The notes beneath the pieces are model-generated. The model had not been told where the DNA came from. It made no database searches and saw only the letters and a program-made list of their open reading frames with translations. A stretch of DNA of 7,382 nt from contig DSAR01000220.1 in assembly GCA_011046405.1 (NCBI GenBank), positions 1 to 7,382 of the forward strand. The letters are read 5' to 3'. Position 1 is the stretch's first letter. The number at the start of each line of letters is the position of its first letter. This stretch comes from Chloroflexota bacterium (GTDB lineage: Bacteria > Chloroflexota > Anaerolineae > B4-G1). The position numbers were made by a program, and so were the translations under genes. This document shows positions 1 through 6,305 of this stretch, one piece after another.

Positions 1-2
1 AC

Positions 3-145
3 CTGGAGTTTTCCAGTCAATCGTCATTAGAATTCGGAAGTCTCAAAAGGCGCATTGAACAGCCGATTTTGACGTGATAGTCAATCAACTTTGCCTCTGA
101 GATACTCGACGGAAGACTTCCGAATTCTTAAGTGGAAAACTCCAG
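3..145. repeat. Foldback (MITE-like) inverted-repeat element
   Basis: Two pairs of perfect inverted arms bracket this stretch. CTGGAGTTTTCCA at 3-15 is the reverse complement of 133-145, and AGAATTCGGAAGTCT at 29-43 is the reverse complement of 114-128. The two arm pairs are separated by 13 bases on the left (16-28) and only 4 on the right (129-132). A smaller stem (TTGAC 69-73 with GTCAA 80-84) lies in the middle, and AGTCAATC occurs twice (15-22 and 79-86). No convincing coding sequence is present. Long interrupted terminal inverted repeats around about 140 bases of non-coding DNA fit a non-autonomous foldback or MITE-like element. Target-site duplications cannot be judged because the left end is two bases from the window edge. 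The inverted repeat is certain; its mobile nature is inferred. Confidence 0.75.
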
Positions 146-208
146 CTTAAACATCTTCCACATCTTCTCAAAAAGTGGGCGATTGGGATGCTGGTGCCTC
201 AACGCATT

Positions 209-238
209 AGCGGGCTACAAGCGTCATTGCAGCCCGCT
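209..238 (-). terminator. Stem-loop 38 nt after dppF, possible end of operon
   Basis: AGCGGGCT (209-216) pairs with AGCCCGCT (231-238). After a one-base mismatch, CAA (218-220) pairs with TTG (227-229), leaving a six-base loop. The hairpin lies 38 bases downstream of the dppF stop on the transcribed minus strand. No T-run follows it, so it is not a canonical intrinsic terminator. It could be a 3'-end-protecting or Rho-assisted structure. Apart from this and the foldback element, the 275 bases beyond dppF show nothing I recognise. Confidence 0.4.
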
Positions 239-275
239 GTCATCCACACACGCATCCACACCGAAACTCACTCCG

Positions 276-1256
276 TCAACATGCCCGACAAGCGACGAAG
301 TGTCCCTCTTTCACCTCATGCAAAAAGGGCTCTTCTTTCGAGCAAGTATCCGTGGCCCGGGGACAACGGGTGTGGAAATTACAACCGGGCGGCGGGTCGA
401 TGGGGCTGGGGACGTCACCCTCAAGGAGGATACGTTGTCTTTTACGCTCCAACGGCGGATCGGGCACGGGCACAGCCGATAGCAGCGCCTGGGTATAAGG
501 ATGCACCGGGTGATTGTATAGCTCATCCTTCTGGGCCAGCTCCACGATCCGGCCCAGGTACATGACTGCCACCCGATCACAGATGTGCCGCACCATACTC
601 AGATCGTGAGCGATGAACAAATAGGTCAATCCAAATTCTTCCTGTAGTTCTTCTAACAGGTTGACTACCTGGGCCTGGATGGATACGTCCAGGGCGGAGA
701 TCGGCTCGTCGCACACGATAAACTCCGGTTCCGAGGCCAACGCCCGCGCGATCCCGATGCGCTGCCGCTGCCCACCAGAAAACTCGTGGGGATAGCGGTT
801 GATGAAACGGGGATTCAGCCGCACCAGGCGCAACAACTCCTGGACCCGCTCCACTTGCTCCTTCCTGGACGCCAGATCGTGCGCCCGCAGGGGCTCGCTG
901 ATGATGCGGGCGATGGTCATGCGTGGGTTCAGCGATGCATATGGATCCTGGAATATCATCTGCATACGGCGCCGCATACGGCGTAATTCCTCGGACGAGA
1001 GGGTTGTCAGATCCTGCCCATCAAAGACTACCCGCCCATCGGTGGGCTGATATAAATGCAGGATAGTCCGGCCGGCCGTCGTCTTGCCGCAACCGCTTTC
1101 CCCCACCAACCCCAACGTCTCTCCCTGGTAGATGTCGAACGTAACGCCATCCACTGCTAGCACGGCGCCCACTTCTTTCTGGATAATGATCCCTTGCGTG
1201 ATGGGAAAATGTTTCTTGAGTTTTTGGACCTGCACCAAGACGCCGGTTTCGCTCAT
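276..1256 (-). CDS. dppF: Dipeptide/oligopeptide ABC transporter ATP-binding protein, DppF/OppF type
   Basis: This is a cytoplasmic ATPase subunit (326 aa) of a peptide importer. It pairs with the DppD-type subunit and couples ATP hydrolysis to the DppB/DppC channel. The visible ABC motifs are: Walker A GESGCGKTT at 52-60, Q-loop Gln103 in MIFQDPYASLNP, signature FSGGQRQR at 159-166, Walker B FIVCDEP at 179-185, D-loop SALD at 187-190 and H-loop His217. The C-terminal oligopeptide-transporter extension is complete and carries four spaced cysteines (292, 298, 305, 323), plus a fifth at the last residue (326). In some DppD/OppD relatives such a set binds an iron-sulfur cluster; here that is inference. 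The ATG at 1256 is preceded by GGAGG (1262-1266) with five-base spacing. The start overlaps the repaired dppD stop as ATGA, so the two were built for translational coupling. It is the last gene of the operon and its length is normal for the family. The peptide specificity cannot be read from this subunit. Confidence 0.95.
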   Translation of the reverse strand: MSETGVLVQVQKLKKHFPITQGIIIQKEVGAVLAVDGVTFDIYQGETLGLVGESGCGKTTAGRTILHLYQPTDGRVVFDGQDLTTLSSEELRRMRRRMQMIFQDPYASLNPRMTIARIISEPLRAHDLASRKEQVERVQELLRLVRLNPRFINRYPHEFSGGQRQRIGIARALASEPEFIVCDEPISALDVSIQAQVVNLLEELQEEFGLTYLFIAHDLSMVRHICDRVAVMYLGRIVELAQKDELYNHPVHPYTQALLSAVPVPDPPLERKRQRILLEGDVPSPIDPPPGCNFHTRCPRATDTCSKEEPFLHEVKEGHFVACRAC

Positions 1257-1380
1257 CGCTCCCTCCCCGTGCTCACGTCCACCCAGCAGGCAATCGAATG
1301 CTCGGTTCCCACCAACTCAAGCTGTGGGTTCTCCTGCCGGCACCTGTCGACCGCGAAACGACAGCGCGGCGTGAAGGGGC
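1253..1380 (-). other. Out-of-frame remainder of dppD (C-terminal four-Cys region)
   Basis: In the frame shifted by one base relative to dppD, this stretch encodes PFTPRC...VDRCRQENP...IACWVDV and then a short tail to a TGA at 1253-1255. This is the typical C-terminus of DppD/OppD ATPases, and it has no start codon of its own. Joined after residue Gly286 with one base removed from the GG at 1380/1381, it gives Gly-Cys-Pro at the junction, restores all four cysteines and ends in an ATGA overlap with dppF. Conservation of frame, stop position and cysteines over about 40 codons shows that it is, or very recently was, part of dppD. Confidence 0.88.
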
Positions 1381-2240
1381 CAGCCCGGCGGCAGCCCCAG
1401 CAGATCCGGCGGCAACCCAGGGATCGTCGCCAGCTTCTCGTCCTTGGATCGGTCGACGCGAGGCACCGATTTCAACAACGACAGGGTATACGGATGGCGG
1501 GGATGGGCGTAAATATCGTCCACGTCCCCCTTTTCCACGATGAAACCGGCGTACATCACGATCAACTTCTCCACCAACCCGGCCACGACGCCCAGATCGT
1601 GGGTAATCCAAATCACTGCCATCCCCAGTTGATCCCGCAGGTCCTTGACCAGGTCGACGATCTGGGCCTGGATCGTCACGTCCAGGGCCGTCGTCGGCTC
1701 GTCGGCGATTAAGACGCTGGGCTTGCACGCCAGCGCCATGGCGATCATCGCCCGCTGGCGCATACCGCCGGAAAACTGATGGGGGTAGTCGCTATAGCGA
1801 TCCGCTGGTTGTGGAATTCCCACCAGTCTCAATAACTCCACCGAACGCTGGCGGGCCTTCTCTTGCCCCAATCCCAGGTGCACGACTAACGCCTCGCTGA
1901 TCTGCCATCCCACCGTCAACACCGGGTTCAGCGACGTCATCGGATCTTGAAAGACCATCGCAATATCCCGACCACGGATCTTCTGCATCTCGCGGTCACT
2001 CAACTGAATCAGGTCCCGCCCCTGGAATAGCACCTCTCCATCGGCGATCCTGCCCGGCGGGTCCGGAATGAGACCCATCACCGAGAGTACACTGACGCTC
2101 TTGCCGCACCCACTCTCTCCCACGATGCCCAGGGTGTCCCCTTCTTCCAACGTGTAGGAGATTCCGTTGACCGCGTGGACGATGCCATCCATCGTATGAA
2201 AGCGAGTCGTTAAATTACGAACTTCCAATAGCGCTGTCAC
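1317..2240 (-). CDS. dppD: Dipeptide/oligopeptide ABC transporter ATP-binding protein, DppD/OppD type, frameshifted near the 3' end
   Basis: This is the second ATPase subunit of the peptide importer. As read, it gives 307 aa from a GTG start at 2240, which has GGAGG at 2246-2250 five bases upstream and lies nine bases after the dppC stop. The visible motifs are: Walker A GESGCGKS at 41-48, Q-loop Gln98 in MVFQDPMTSLNP, signature FSGGMRQR at 156-163, Walker B VLIADEP at 176-182, D-loop TALD and H-loop His214. The nucleotide-binding domain is therefore intact. After LGLPPG (residue 286) the sequence stops resembling the family: the last 21 residues (287-307) lack the expected cysteine motif and end at a TGA. 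Removing one base at 1380/1381 turns codon 287 from TGG to TGC. It then opens a frame of 328 aa with four cysteines (287, 293, 300, 318) that ends at 1253, overlapping the dppF start. The gene is therefore either truncated in nature or carries a one-base sequence error. The ATPase assignment is firm; the true C-terminus is not. Confidence 0.9.
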   Translation of the reverse strand: MTALLEVRNLTTRFHTMDGIVHAVNGISYTLEEGDTLGIVGESGCGKSVSVLSVMGLIPDPPGRIADGEVLFQGRDLIQLSDREMQKIRGRDIAMVFQDPMTSLNPVLTVGWQISEALVVHLGLGQEKARQRSVELLRLVGIPQPADRYSDYPHQFSGGMRQRAMIAMALACKPSVLIADEPTTALDVTIQAQIVDLVKDLRDQLGMAVIWITHDLGVVAGLVEKLIVMYAGFIVEKGDVDDIYAHPRHPYTLSLLKSVPRVDRSKDEKLATIPGLPPDLLGLPPGWPLHAALSFRGRQVPAGEPTA

Positions 2241-2249
2241 GCTTGCCTC

Positions 2250-3206
2250 CTACTCCGATTGGGCCAATGCCCGGGGATCCAGGGCGTCGCGCAACCCGTC
2301 GCCGACGAAATTGATCCCCAGCACCGTCAACAAAATCAACATTCCGGGGAAGAACCACATCCACGGTCTCGTCTCCAGGTGATGGTACGCCTGATCCAGC
2401 ATGTTGCCCCAGGTGGCCGTCGGGGCCTGCACACCAACCCCCAGGAAACTGACGTAGGCCTCGTTGATGATGGCGCTTGCCACGCCCAACGTCGCGGCGA
2501 CGACGATGGGGGCGATACTGTTGGGCAGGATGTGCTCGAAGATGATATTCCGGTTGCGAACGCCGATACACCGGGCAGCCATCACGAACTCTTGCTCCTT
2601 GAGGGAGAGAAAATTCGCCCGCACGATCCGGGCCAGGTACATCCAACTGGTCAGACCGATGACGACCACGATGATGACGACGCTGCCGCTGAGCGTCCGT
2701 CCCAGCAGGTTGAACGTCGGCACTTTCCCACCGAGGAACTTGGATAGGATGATGAGCAGGAAAAGCTGGGGGATGTTCAACATCGCCTCGGTCACGCGCA
2801 TCAACGCAGCGTCCAGGAAGCCGCCGTAATACCCGGAGAGCGCGCCCACCAGTACTCCGGACGTCATTGAAACCATCACCGCGCATAATCCAATCAGCAC
2901 GGAGATCTGCCCGCCGTAGATGGTGCGCGCCATGATATCTCGTCCGGTGCCATCGGTGCCAAAGGGGTGTTCCCACGATGGCGGGGAGAATCTGATGGAT
3001 AGATCGTTGTAATTGGCATACGCCTCGGTGTAAAAAAAAGCGCCCACGGTGACGTATAGTAAAATAAGGGTCAATATGATGACGCCCGCCATTGCCATCT
3101 TGTGACGTCGGAAGCGTCGCCAGGCGACCTGAGTCGGCGTGAGCGGCGCTCGCTCGGCCTTGTCCTCAAAAACTTCCCAGGTTACTTGTGTGGTAGCCAT
3201 ATCCAT
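2250..3206 (-). CDS. dppC: Dipeptide/oligopeptide ABC transporter permease, DppC/OppC type
   Basis: This is the second channel subunit of the importer, in the cytoplasmic membrane. With the ATG at 3206 it has 318 aa. The N-terminus is cytoplasmic and basic (WRRFRRHK, 29-36), followed by TM1 at about 39-58. The family motif HPFGTDGTGRDIMARTIYGG (80-99) precedes the binding-protein-dependent transport core (about 100-305). The coupling-helix (EAA) region EFVMAARCIGVRN...ILPN lies at 206-229, and the end motif FVGDGLRDALDPR at 300-312. All of these are intact. An in-frame TTG at 3221 would add five residues. I prefer 3206 because GAGG (3216-3219) sits nine bases in front of it, and the TTG would itself overlap this site. 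The gene begins 24 bases after the dppB stop and ends nine bases before the dppD start, so co-transcription and partnership with DppB are very likely. Confidence 0.94.
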   Translation of the reverse strand: MDMATTQVTWEVFEDKAERAPLTPTQVAWRRFRRHKMAMAGVIILTLILLYVTVGAFFYTEAYANYNDLSIRFSPPSWEHPFGTDGTGRDIMARTIYGGQISVLIGLCAVMVSMTSGVLVGALSGYYGGFLDAALMRVTEAMLNIPQLFLLIILSKFLGGKVPTFNLLGRTLSGSVVIIVVVIGLTSWMYLARIVRANFLSLKEQEFVMAARCIGVRNRNIIFEHILPNSIAPIVVAATLGVASAIINEAYVSFLGVGVQAPTATWGNMLDQAYHHLETRPWMWFFPGMLILLTVLGINFVGDGLRDALDPRALAQSE

Positions 3207-3215
3207 ATCTGCAAG

Positions 3216-3219
3216 CCTC
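3216..3219 (-). promoter_or_regulatory. Shine-Dalgarno site that decides the dppC start
   Basis: GAGG lies nine bases upstream of the ATG at 3206. It overlaps the alternative upstream TTG codon (3219-3221), which therefore cannot use it. A second ATG at 3200 would have a spacing of fifteen bases, which is too long. Confidence 0.6.
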
Positions 3220-3230
3220 AATTACAAATT

Positions 3231-4262
3231 TCAATCGTAGCGGATGCGGGGATCGAGAAAGGTATAGGTCACGTCGGTGATGATCTGGAACAGGACCACG
3301 AGCACAGAAATCATAAACAGAACGCCCATCAACACCGGCACGTCGGTATCCTTGGCCGCGTTGAAGAAAAGCCGTCCCATCCCGGGCCAGGCAAAGATCG
3401 ACTCGGTCACGACGGCGCCGCTCATCAGCAATGGCAGGTCCATCCCGATGAGGGTGACCAGCGGCAGCGCGGCGTTTTTTAACGCGTGGCCCACGATCAC
3501 CAGCCGACCGGGCAATCCCTTGGCGTAAGCAGTACGGATGTAATCCTGGTGGATGACTTCCAACATCTGCGAGCGAATGTAACGGCTGTAACCGGCGATG
3601 CTCATAATAGAGATCGTGGCGACCGGCAACACGAGGTGCCGGGCAACCTGCGGGATCGTCTTCCCCACCGATAAATCATACATCCCAACTGTGGGCAAAT
3701 AGGGCAAACCCCATGCCTTGAAACGCACGGCGAAGACGTACATCAAGATGAGGGCTAACCAAAAAATAGGCATCGAATAACCTACGAAGGAAAAAGCGGT
3801 GAAGACGTAGTCCAGCACGGAGTACTGGCGCAAGGCGGAATAAATCCCAATGAAGAGCGAAAGCGCCAGGATCACGATCTCGGCCGTCAGCATCAGGATC
3901 AACGTGTTCGGCACCCGTTCGCCGATCATCTCCAGTACCGGCCGGCGCTCCATAAAGGAGGTGCCAAAGTCTCCCCGTAACACGCCGCGCCGCGTGCCGG
4001 TCCCATCCGGTATCCCATCGCCATCCACGTCAATCTTCATCCAATCGTTGCCCACCAGCCAGATCAGGTATTGAACCGGGACCGGTTGATCCAAGCCCAG
4101 TTGGCGTTTCAATCGCTCCCGGTCTTCGGACCGGGGACGACGGCGTCCGGCGAAAGATGCCAAGGGGTCTCCCATCGCATTGGCCAGTATAAAGAGAATG
4201 AGGCTGATAATGATAAGTTGTGGAATAGCTATCAGAAGGCGTCGCACGATATAGCGAAACAT
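3231..4262 (-). CDS. dppB: Dipeptide/oligopeptide ABC transporter permease, DppB/OppB type, with a DxDGDGxxD insert
   Basis: This is the first channel subunit of the peptide importer, in the cytoplasmic membrane (343 aa). TM1 lies at about 8-29. The extracytoplasmic loop with LGLDQPVPVQYL (56-67) and VLRGDFGTSF (94-103) is followed by the NTLILM helix from about 119. The coupling-helix region RTAYAKGL...ALP lies at 243-267, the AWPGMGRLFF motif at 291-300 and the C-terminal LDPRIRYD at 336-343. It is full length. The first extracytoplasmic loop carries a roughly 20-residue insert with DVDGDGIPDG (78-87), which resembles a calcium-binding repeat and is unusual for this family. The ATG at 4262 is preferred over the in-frame GTG at 4265 because the strong site GGGAGGG (4267-4273) leaves only one base before the GTG but four before the ATG. 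The gene lies behind the hairpin that follows the binding-protein gene. Confidence 0.94.
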   Translation of the reverse strand: MFRYIVRRLLIAIPQLIIISLILFILANAMGDPLASFAGRRRPRSEDRERLKRQLGLDQPVPVQYLIWLVGNDWMKIDVDGDGIPDGTGTRRGVLRGDFGTSFMERRPVLEMIGERVPNTLILMLTAEIVILALSLFIGIYSALRQYSVLDYVFTAFSFVGYSMPIFWLALILMYVFAVRFKAWGLPYLPTVGMYDLSVGKTIPQVARHLVLPVATISIMSIAGYSRYIRSQMLEVIHQDYIRTAYAKGLPGRLVIVGHALKNAALPLVTLIGMDLPLLMSGAVVTESIFAWPGMGRLFFNAAKDTDVPVLMGVLFMISVLVVLFQIITDVTYTFLDPRIRYD

Positions 4263-4266
4263 CACA

Positions 4267-4273
4267 CCCTCCC
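4267..4273 (-). promoter_or_regulatory. Shine-Dalgarno site that decides the dppB start
   Basis: GGGAGGG on the minus strand ends four bases before the ATG at 4262, but only one base before the alternative GTG at 4265. The spacing supports ATG as the real start. Confidence 0.7.
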
Positions 4274-4312
4274 ATCACGAAACAGAAAACGATCTCCGAC
4301 GATGTGTTCTGG

Positions 4313-4344
4313 AAAACAGGGGGAGGGGTCATCCCTCCCCCTGT
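4313..4344 (-). terminator. Intercistronic intrinsic terminator/attenuator between binding protein and dppB
   Basis: ACAGGGGGAGGG (4316-4327) and CCCTCCCCCTGT (4333-4344) are perfect reverse complements of 12 bases with a five-base loop. On the transcribed minus strand the stem is followed directly by TTT (4313-4315), which with the last T of the stem gives four U residues, then CC. The hairpin starts 22 bases after the binding-protein stop. A very GC-rich stem with a short U-run is typical of a partial intrinsic terminator. Such hairpins also protect the upstream mRNA from 3' decay. Either way, more receptor than permease would be made. Confidence 0.8.
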
Positions 4345-4365
4345 CATTCATTCACACGACGTCAG

Positions 4366-6108
4366 TTAGTCGGTCACGGTCCATTCCCAGCAGTTCCAGA
4401 AGGGGTCGGCGCCGGAGATTCTGACGTTCTGCAGGCGCGTGTTGAGCGTCCAGATGTCATTATCGTGCCACACGCCCAGCCAGTATACCTGCTCGTTGAT
4501 GACCCGTCCGATTTCGTGGAACAGCTCGATACGTCGATCAGAGTCGACCTCGGTGGCCTGGGCCTGGACGAGGGCGTCCAATTCCTCGTCACATAGGCCA
4601 TACCAGTTGTTGCCGTCGGGCGATTCTTCCGAGGGGATCTCGGCGCAGAGCCATTGATCCTCGTTGGGATCAGGGAAATCAGAGGAATCGGACCACTGGG
4701 CGATGTCGAACTGCCCGGTGGCGATGGGGCCGCCCTCGCCATAGGAGTTCCAGAAGACGTCGTAGGAACCGTTCTGGATCTCGATCCCAATCCCGACGTC
4801 CGCCAGGTACTGCATAGCCACGACCTGGGTCTGCTCGCGTACCTCGCGCCCCTGGGTGGTGACGTAGGTCAAGATGAGATCCACGCCATCCTTGTCGCGG
4901 ATACCATCTCCGTCGGAATCGACCCAACCGGCCTCGTCCAGAAGTTCCCGTGCCCTATCCGGGTCGTATTTGTAGGGATCGGCGTCGGGATAGGAATAGG
5001 GGGTCCCCTCCCACTTGGTGAGCGGGGGATAGGTGCCGCCATACAGCAGTTCCTCGCACACGGCGTCGAAGTCCACCGCGTAGGCAATGGCCTTGCGCAC
5101 GCGCACGTCTTGCAACGCCGGGTGGCCGTTATCGGCCGCTGTCTCGTCGGTATTGAGGTTGAAGAACCAGCTCTCGTTGTAACCGGAGAGCACGGTATCT
5201 ACCACGACGTCATCCAACTGCTCGATCTCGGGGATGTCGGCGTAGGAGAGGAAAATGCCGATATCGGTATCGCCGGTCTTGATCGCCGCCATCTGCGACT
5301 GGTCATCCGGCACGATCAGGATGTGGACCTCGTCGACGATGGGCCGACCGCGCCAGTAATGATCGTTGGCTTCGTAGATGATGTGGCTCGCCGCCGCCCA
5401 CTCCCGGACGACGTAGGGCCCGTTGGCGGGATCGCCGCTGCGGTTCCAATCGGCTTCGTCAATAGAACCCGCCGATTCGTAGACTGGGCGCAGGGCATGT
5501 TCCGGCATCACGTACTGGAAAATCGAGGTCGCCCAGGGGGCAAAAGGTTCGGTGAAGTTGATGACCAGCGTGTGATCGTCCTCGGCCTCGACGCTCGCCA
5601 CGTAGGCAGCGTAGGGCCAGGTGCTCTGCACGGTGTTCGCCGGGTCGAGGATCATCTCGTAGGTGAAGACGAAGTCGTCGGCGGTCACCGCTTCGCCATC
5701 CGACCATTTGGCATCCTGATTCAACGGCACCCGGATCGTCAGGCCATCCTCAGAAATGAGGCCGTTATCCTTGGTGGGGAACTCGGCCGCCATCTCCAAC
5801 GAGGGCTCCAGGTTATCGTCCCAGTACCACAGGCCAGGGTTAAAAAGGTCGATCGCCAGACTGGCGTACCACATCCCAGAATAGGCGGTGTTCAAGGAGT
5901 CAGGCTCCTGGAAGAAGGTCATCGTGACGAATTTTTTGGTCTCCTCTACCGGTTCCTCGGTTGGCTCCTCCACAGGTTCCGGTTCATCTATAGGTTCAGT
6001 TGGCTCCGTCGGTTCAGGTACAGGCGTCTCTTGCGGGCCACAGGCGGATAGCACAAGTGCGGCGACGAGCAGAGTTGCTAATAGCGTGTAAAGCCAGGTG
6101 CGTTTCAT
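4366..6108 (-). CDS. Peptide ABC transporter substrate-binding lipoprotein (SBP_bac_5 family, DppA/OppA-like)
   Basis: This is the extracytoplasmic receptor that captures peptides and hands them to DppB/DppC (580 aa). The N-terminus is a lipoprotein signal: KR near the start, a hydrophobic core (about 5-20) and the lipobox LSAC with Cys23 as the lipidation site. A linker of about 34 residues made almost only of Pro, Glu and Thr (24-57) tethers the domain. The family core starts at about 60. WSDGEAVTADDFVFTYE (135-151) is the classic SBP_bac_5 signature, and VRKAIAYAVD (337-346) and DPDRARELLDEAGW (382-395) are further family motifs. DSDGDGIRDKDG (397-408) resembles a calcium-binding loop and is common in such receptors. 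Cys488 and Cys506 could form a disulfide. The ATG at 6108 has AGGAGG (6118-6123) nine bases upstream. It is the first gene of the transporter unit and is separated from dppB by a terminator-like hairpin. The ligand could be di- or oligopeptides or another SBP_bac_5 substrate; sequence alone does not decide. Confidence 0.94.
   Translation of the reverse strand: MKRTWLYTLLATLLVAALVLSACGPQETPVPEPTEPTEPIDEPEPVEEPTEEPVEETKKFVTMTFFQEPDSLNTAYSGMWYASLAIDLFNPGLWYWDDNLEPSLEMAAEFPTKDNGLISEDGLTIRVPLNQDAKWSDGEAVTADDFVFTYEMILDPANTVQSTWPYAAYVASVEAEDDHTLVINFTEPFAPWATSIFQYVMPEHALRPVYESAGSIDEADWNRSGDPANGPYVVREWAAASHIIYEANDHYWRGRPIVDEVHILIVPDDQSQMAAIKTGDTDIGIFLSYADIPEIEQLDDVVVDTVLSGYNESWFFNLNTDETAADNGHPALQDVRVRKAIAYAVDFDAVCEELLYGGTYPPLTKWEGTPYSYPDADPYKYDPDRARELLDEAGWVDSDGDGIRDKDGVDLILTYVTTQGREVREQTQVVAMQYLADVGIGIEIQNGSYDVFWNSYGEGGPIATGQFDIAQWSDSSDFPDPNEDQWLCAEIPSEESPDGNNWYGLCDEELDALVQAQATEVDSDRRIELFHEIGRVINEQVYWLGVWHDNDIWTLNTRLQNVRISGADPFWNCWEWTVTD
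5938..6039 (-). repeat. Low-complexity Pro/Glu/Thr linker-coding repeat
   Basis: On the plus strand this reads as irregular repeats of GGTTC-like units (GGTTCCTCGGTTGGCTCC and variants). It encodes residues 24-57 of the binding lipoprotein, an acidic EPTEP/EEPVEE tether between the lipidated cysteine and the folded domain. Such tracts often vary in length between strains by slippage; variation here is inferred. Confidence 0.6.
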
Positions 6109-6305
6109 AACAATTGTCCTCCTCTTCTCTCAATCTATTCGTGGTAACGATTGACAGTGTGGCAGTCTCCAGACCACGCCGGGAAACCGCCCGTCAGCAA
6201 CAGATCATCCTCGCGTCGATAGACATCACCTCCTCGAGAAGCGTTCCGAAAACGTAATGGCTCCGTTTATCCCTTTTGAGTGCGTTTCATTTTATTTGAG
6301 GTCAA
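6109..6305 (-). other. Leader/intergenic region upstream of the binding-protein gene
   Basis: These 197 bases should contain the promoter of the transporter operon, but I find no convincing -35/-10 pair. TTGACC (6300-6305) lacks a -10 at normal spacing. TAAAAT (6289-6294) is a five-of-six match to a -10 but has no -35. A near-perfect Shine-Dalgarno string AGGAGGTGAT (6225-6234) overlaps an ATG that opens an eleven-codon frame (6194-6226, MSIDARMICC plus stop). A small imperfect stem lies around 6157-6176. No known riboswitch core was recognised. Confidence 0.45.
6118..6123 (-). promoter_or_regulatory. Ribosome binding site of the binding-protein gene
   Basis: AGGAGG on the minus strand lies nine bases before the ATG at 6108. 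It is a near-consensus site, in keeping with strong expression of a receptor lipoprotein. Confidence 0.7.

Noticed and set aside
132..565. Plus-strand frames across the dppF 3' end and the downstream gap
   Set aside because: They overlap conserved dppF coding sequence antisense, and their non-overlapping part lies within or next to the foldback repeat. They have no good ribosome site and no family resemblance.
1376..1385. Programmed +1 frameshift at CCC-C in dppD
   Set aside because: The minus strand does read TGG CCC CTT, a slip-prone proline context. But slipping there would leave Trp where the family has the first conserved cysteine, whereas simply removing one G restores Cys. Programmed shifting is not known to me in this family, so an indel or sequence error is more economical.
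2215..2976. 253-codon minus-strand frame overlapping dppC
   Set aside because: It is an alternative frame of a well-conserved permease, with an Arg/Gly-rich low-quality protein and no domain. The same applies to 1273-1728 inside dppD and 4030-4347 at the dppB start.
4654..6051. 465-codon open frame on the plus strand, opposite the binding-protein gene
   Set aside because: It lies wholly antisense to a clear SBP_bac_5 gene. Its composition mirrors that gene (for example the Arg/Phe-rich tail opposite the Pro/Glu/Thr linker), and it shows no recognisable domain. Long antisense frames are common opposite genes of this codon bias.
6289..6305. Sigma-70-type promoter from TTGACC (6300-6305) and TAAAAT (6289-6294)
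   Set aside because: The two hexamers are only five bases apart, and neither has a partner at 16-18 base spacing. The promoter therefore cannot be called from sequence.
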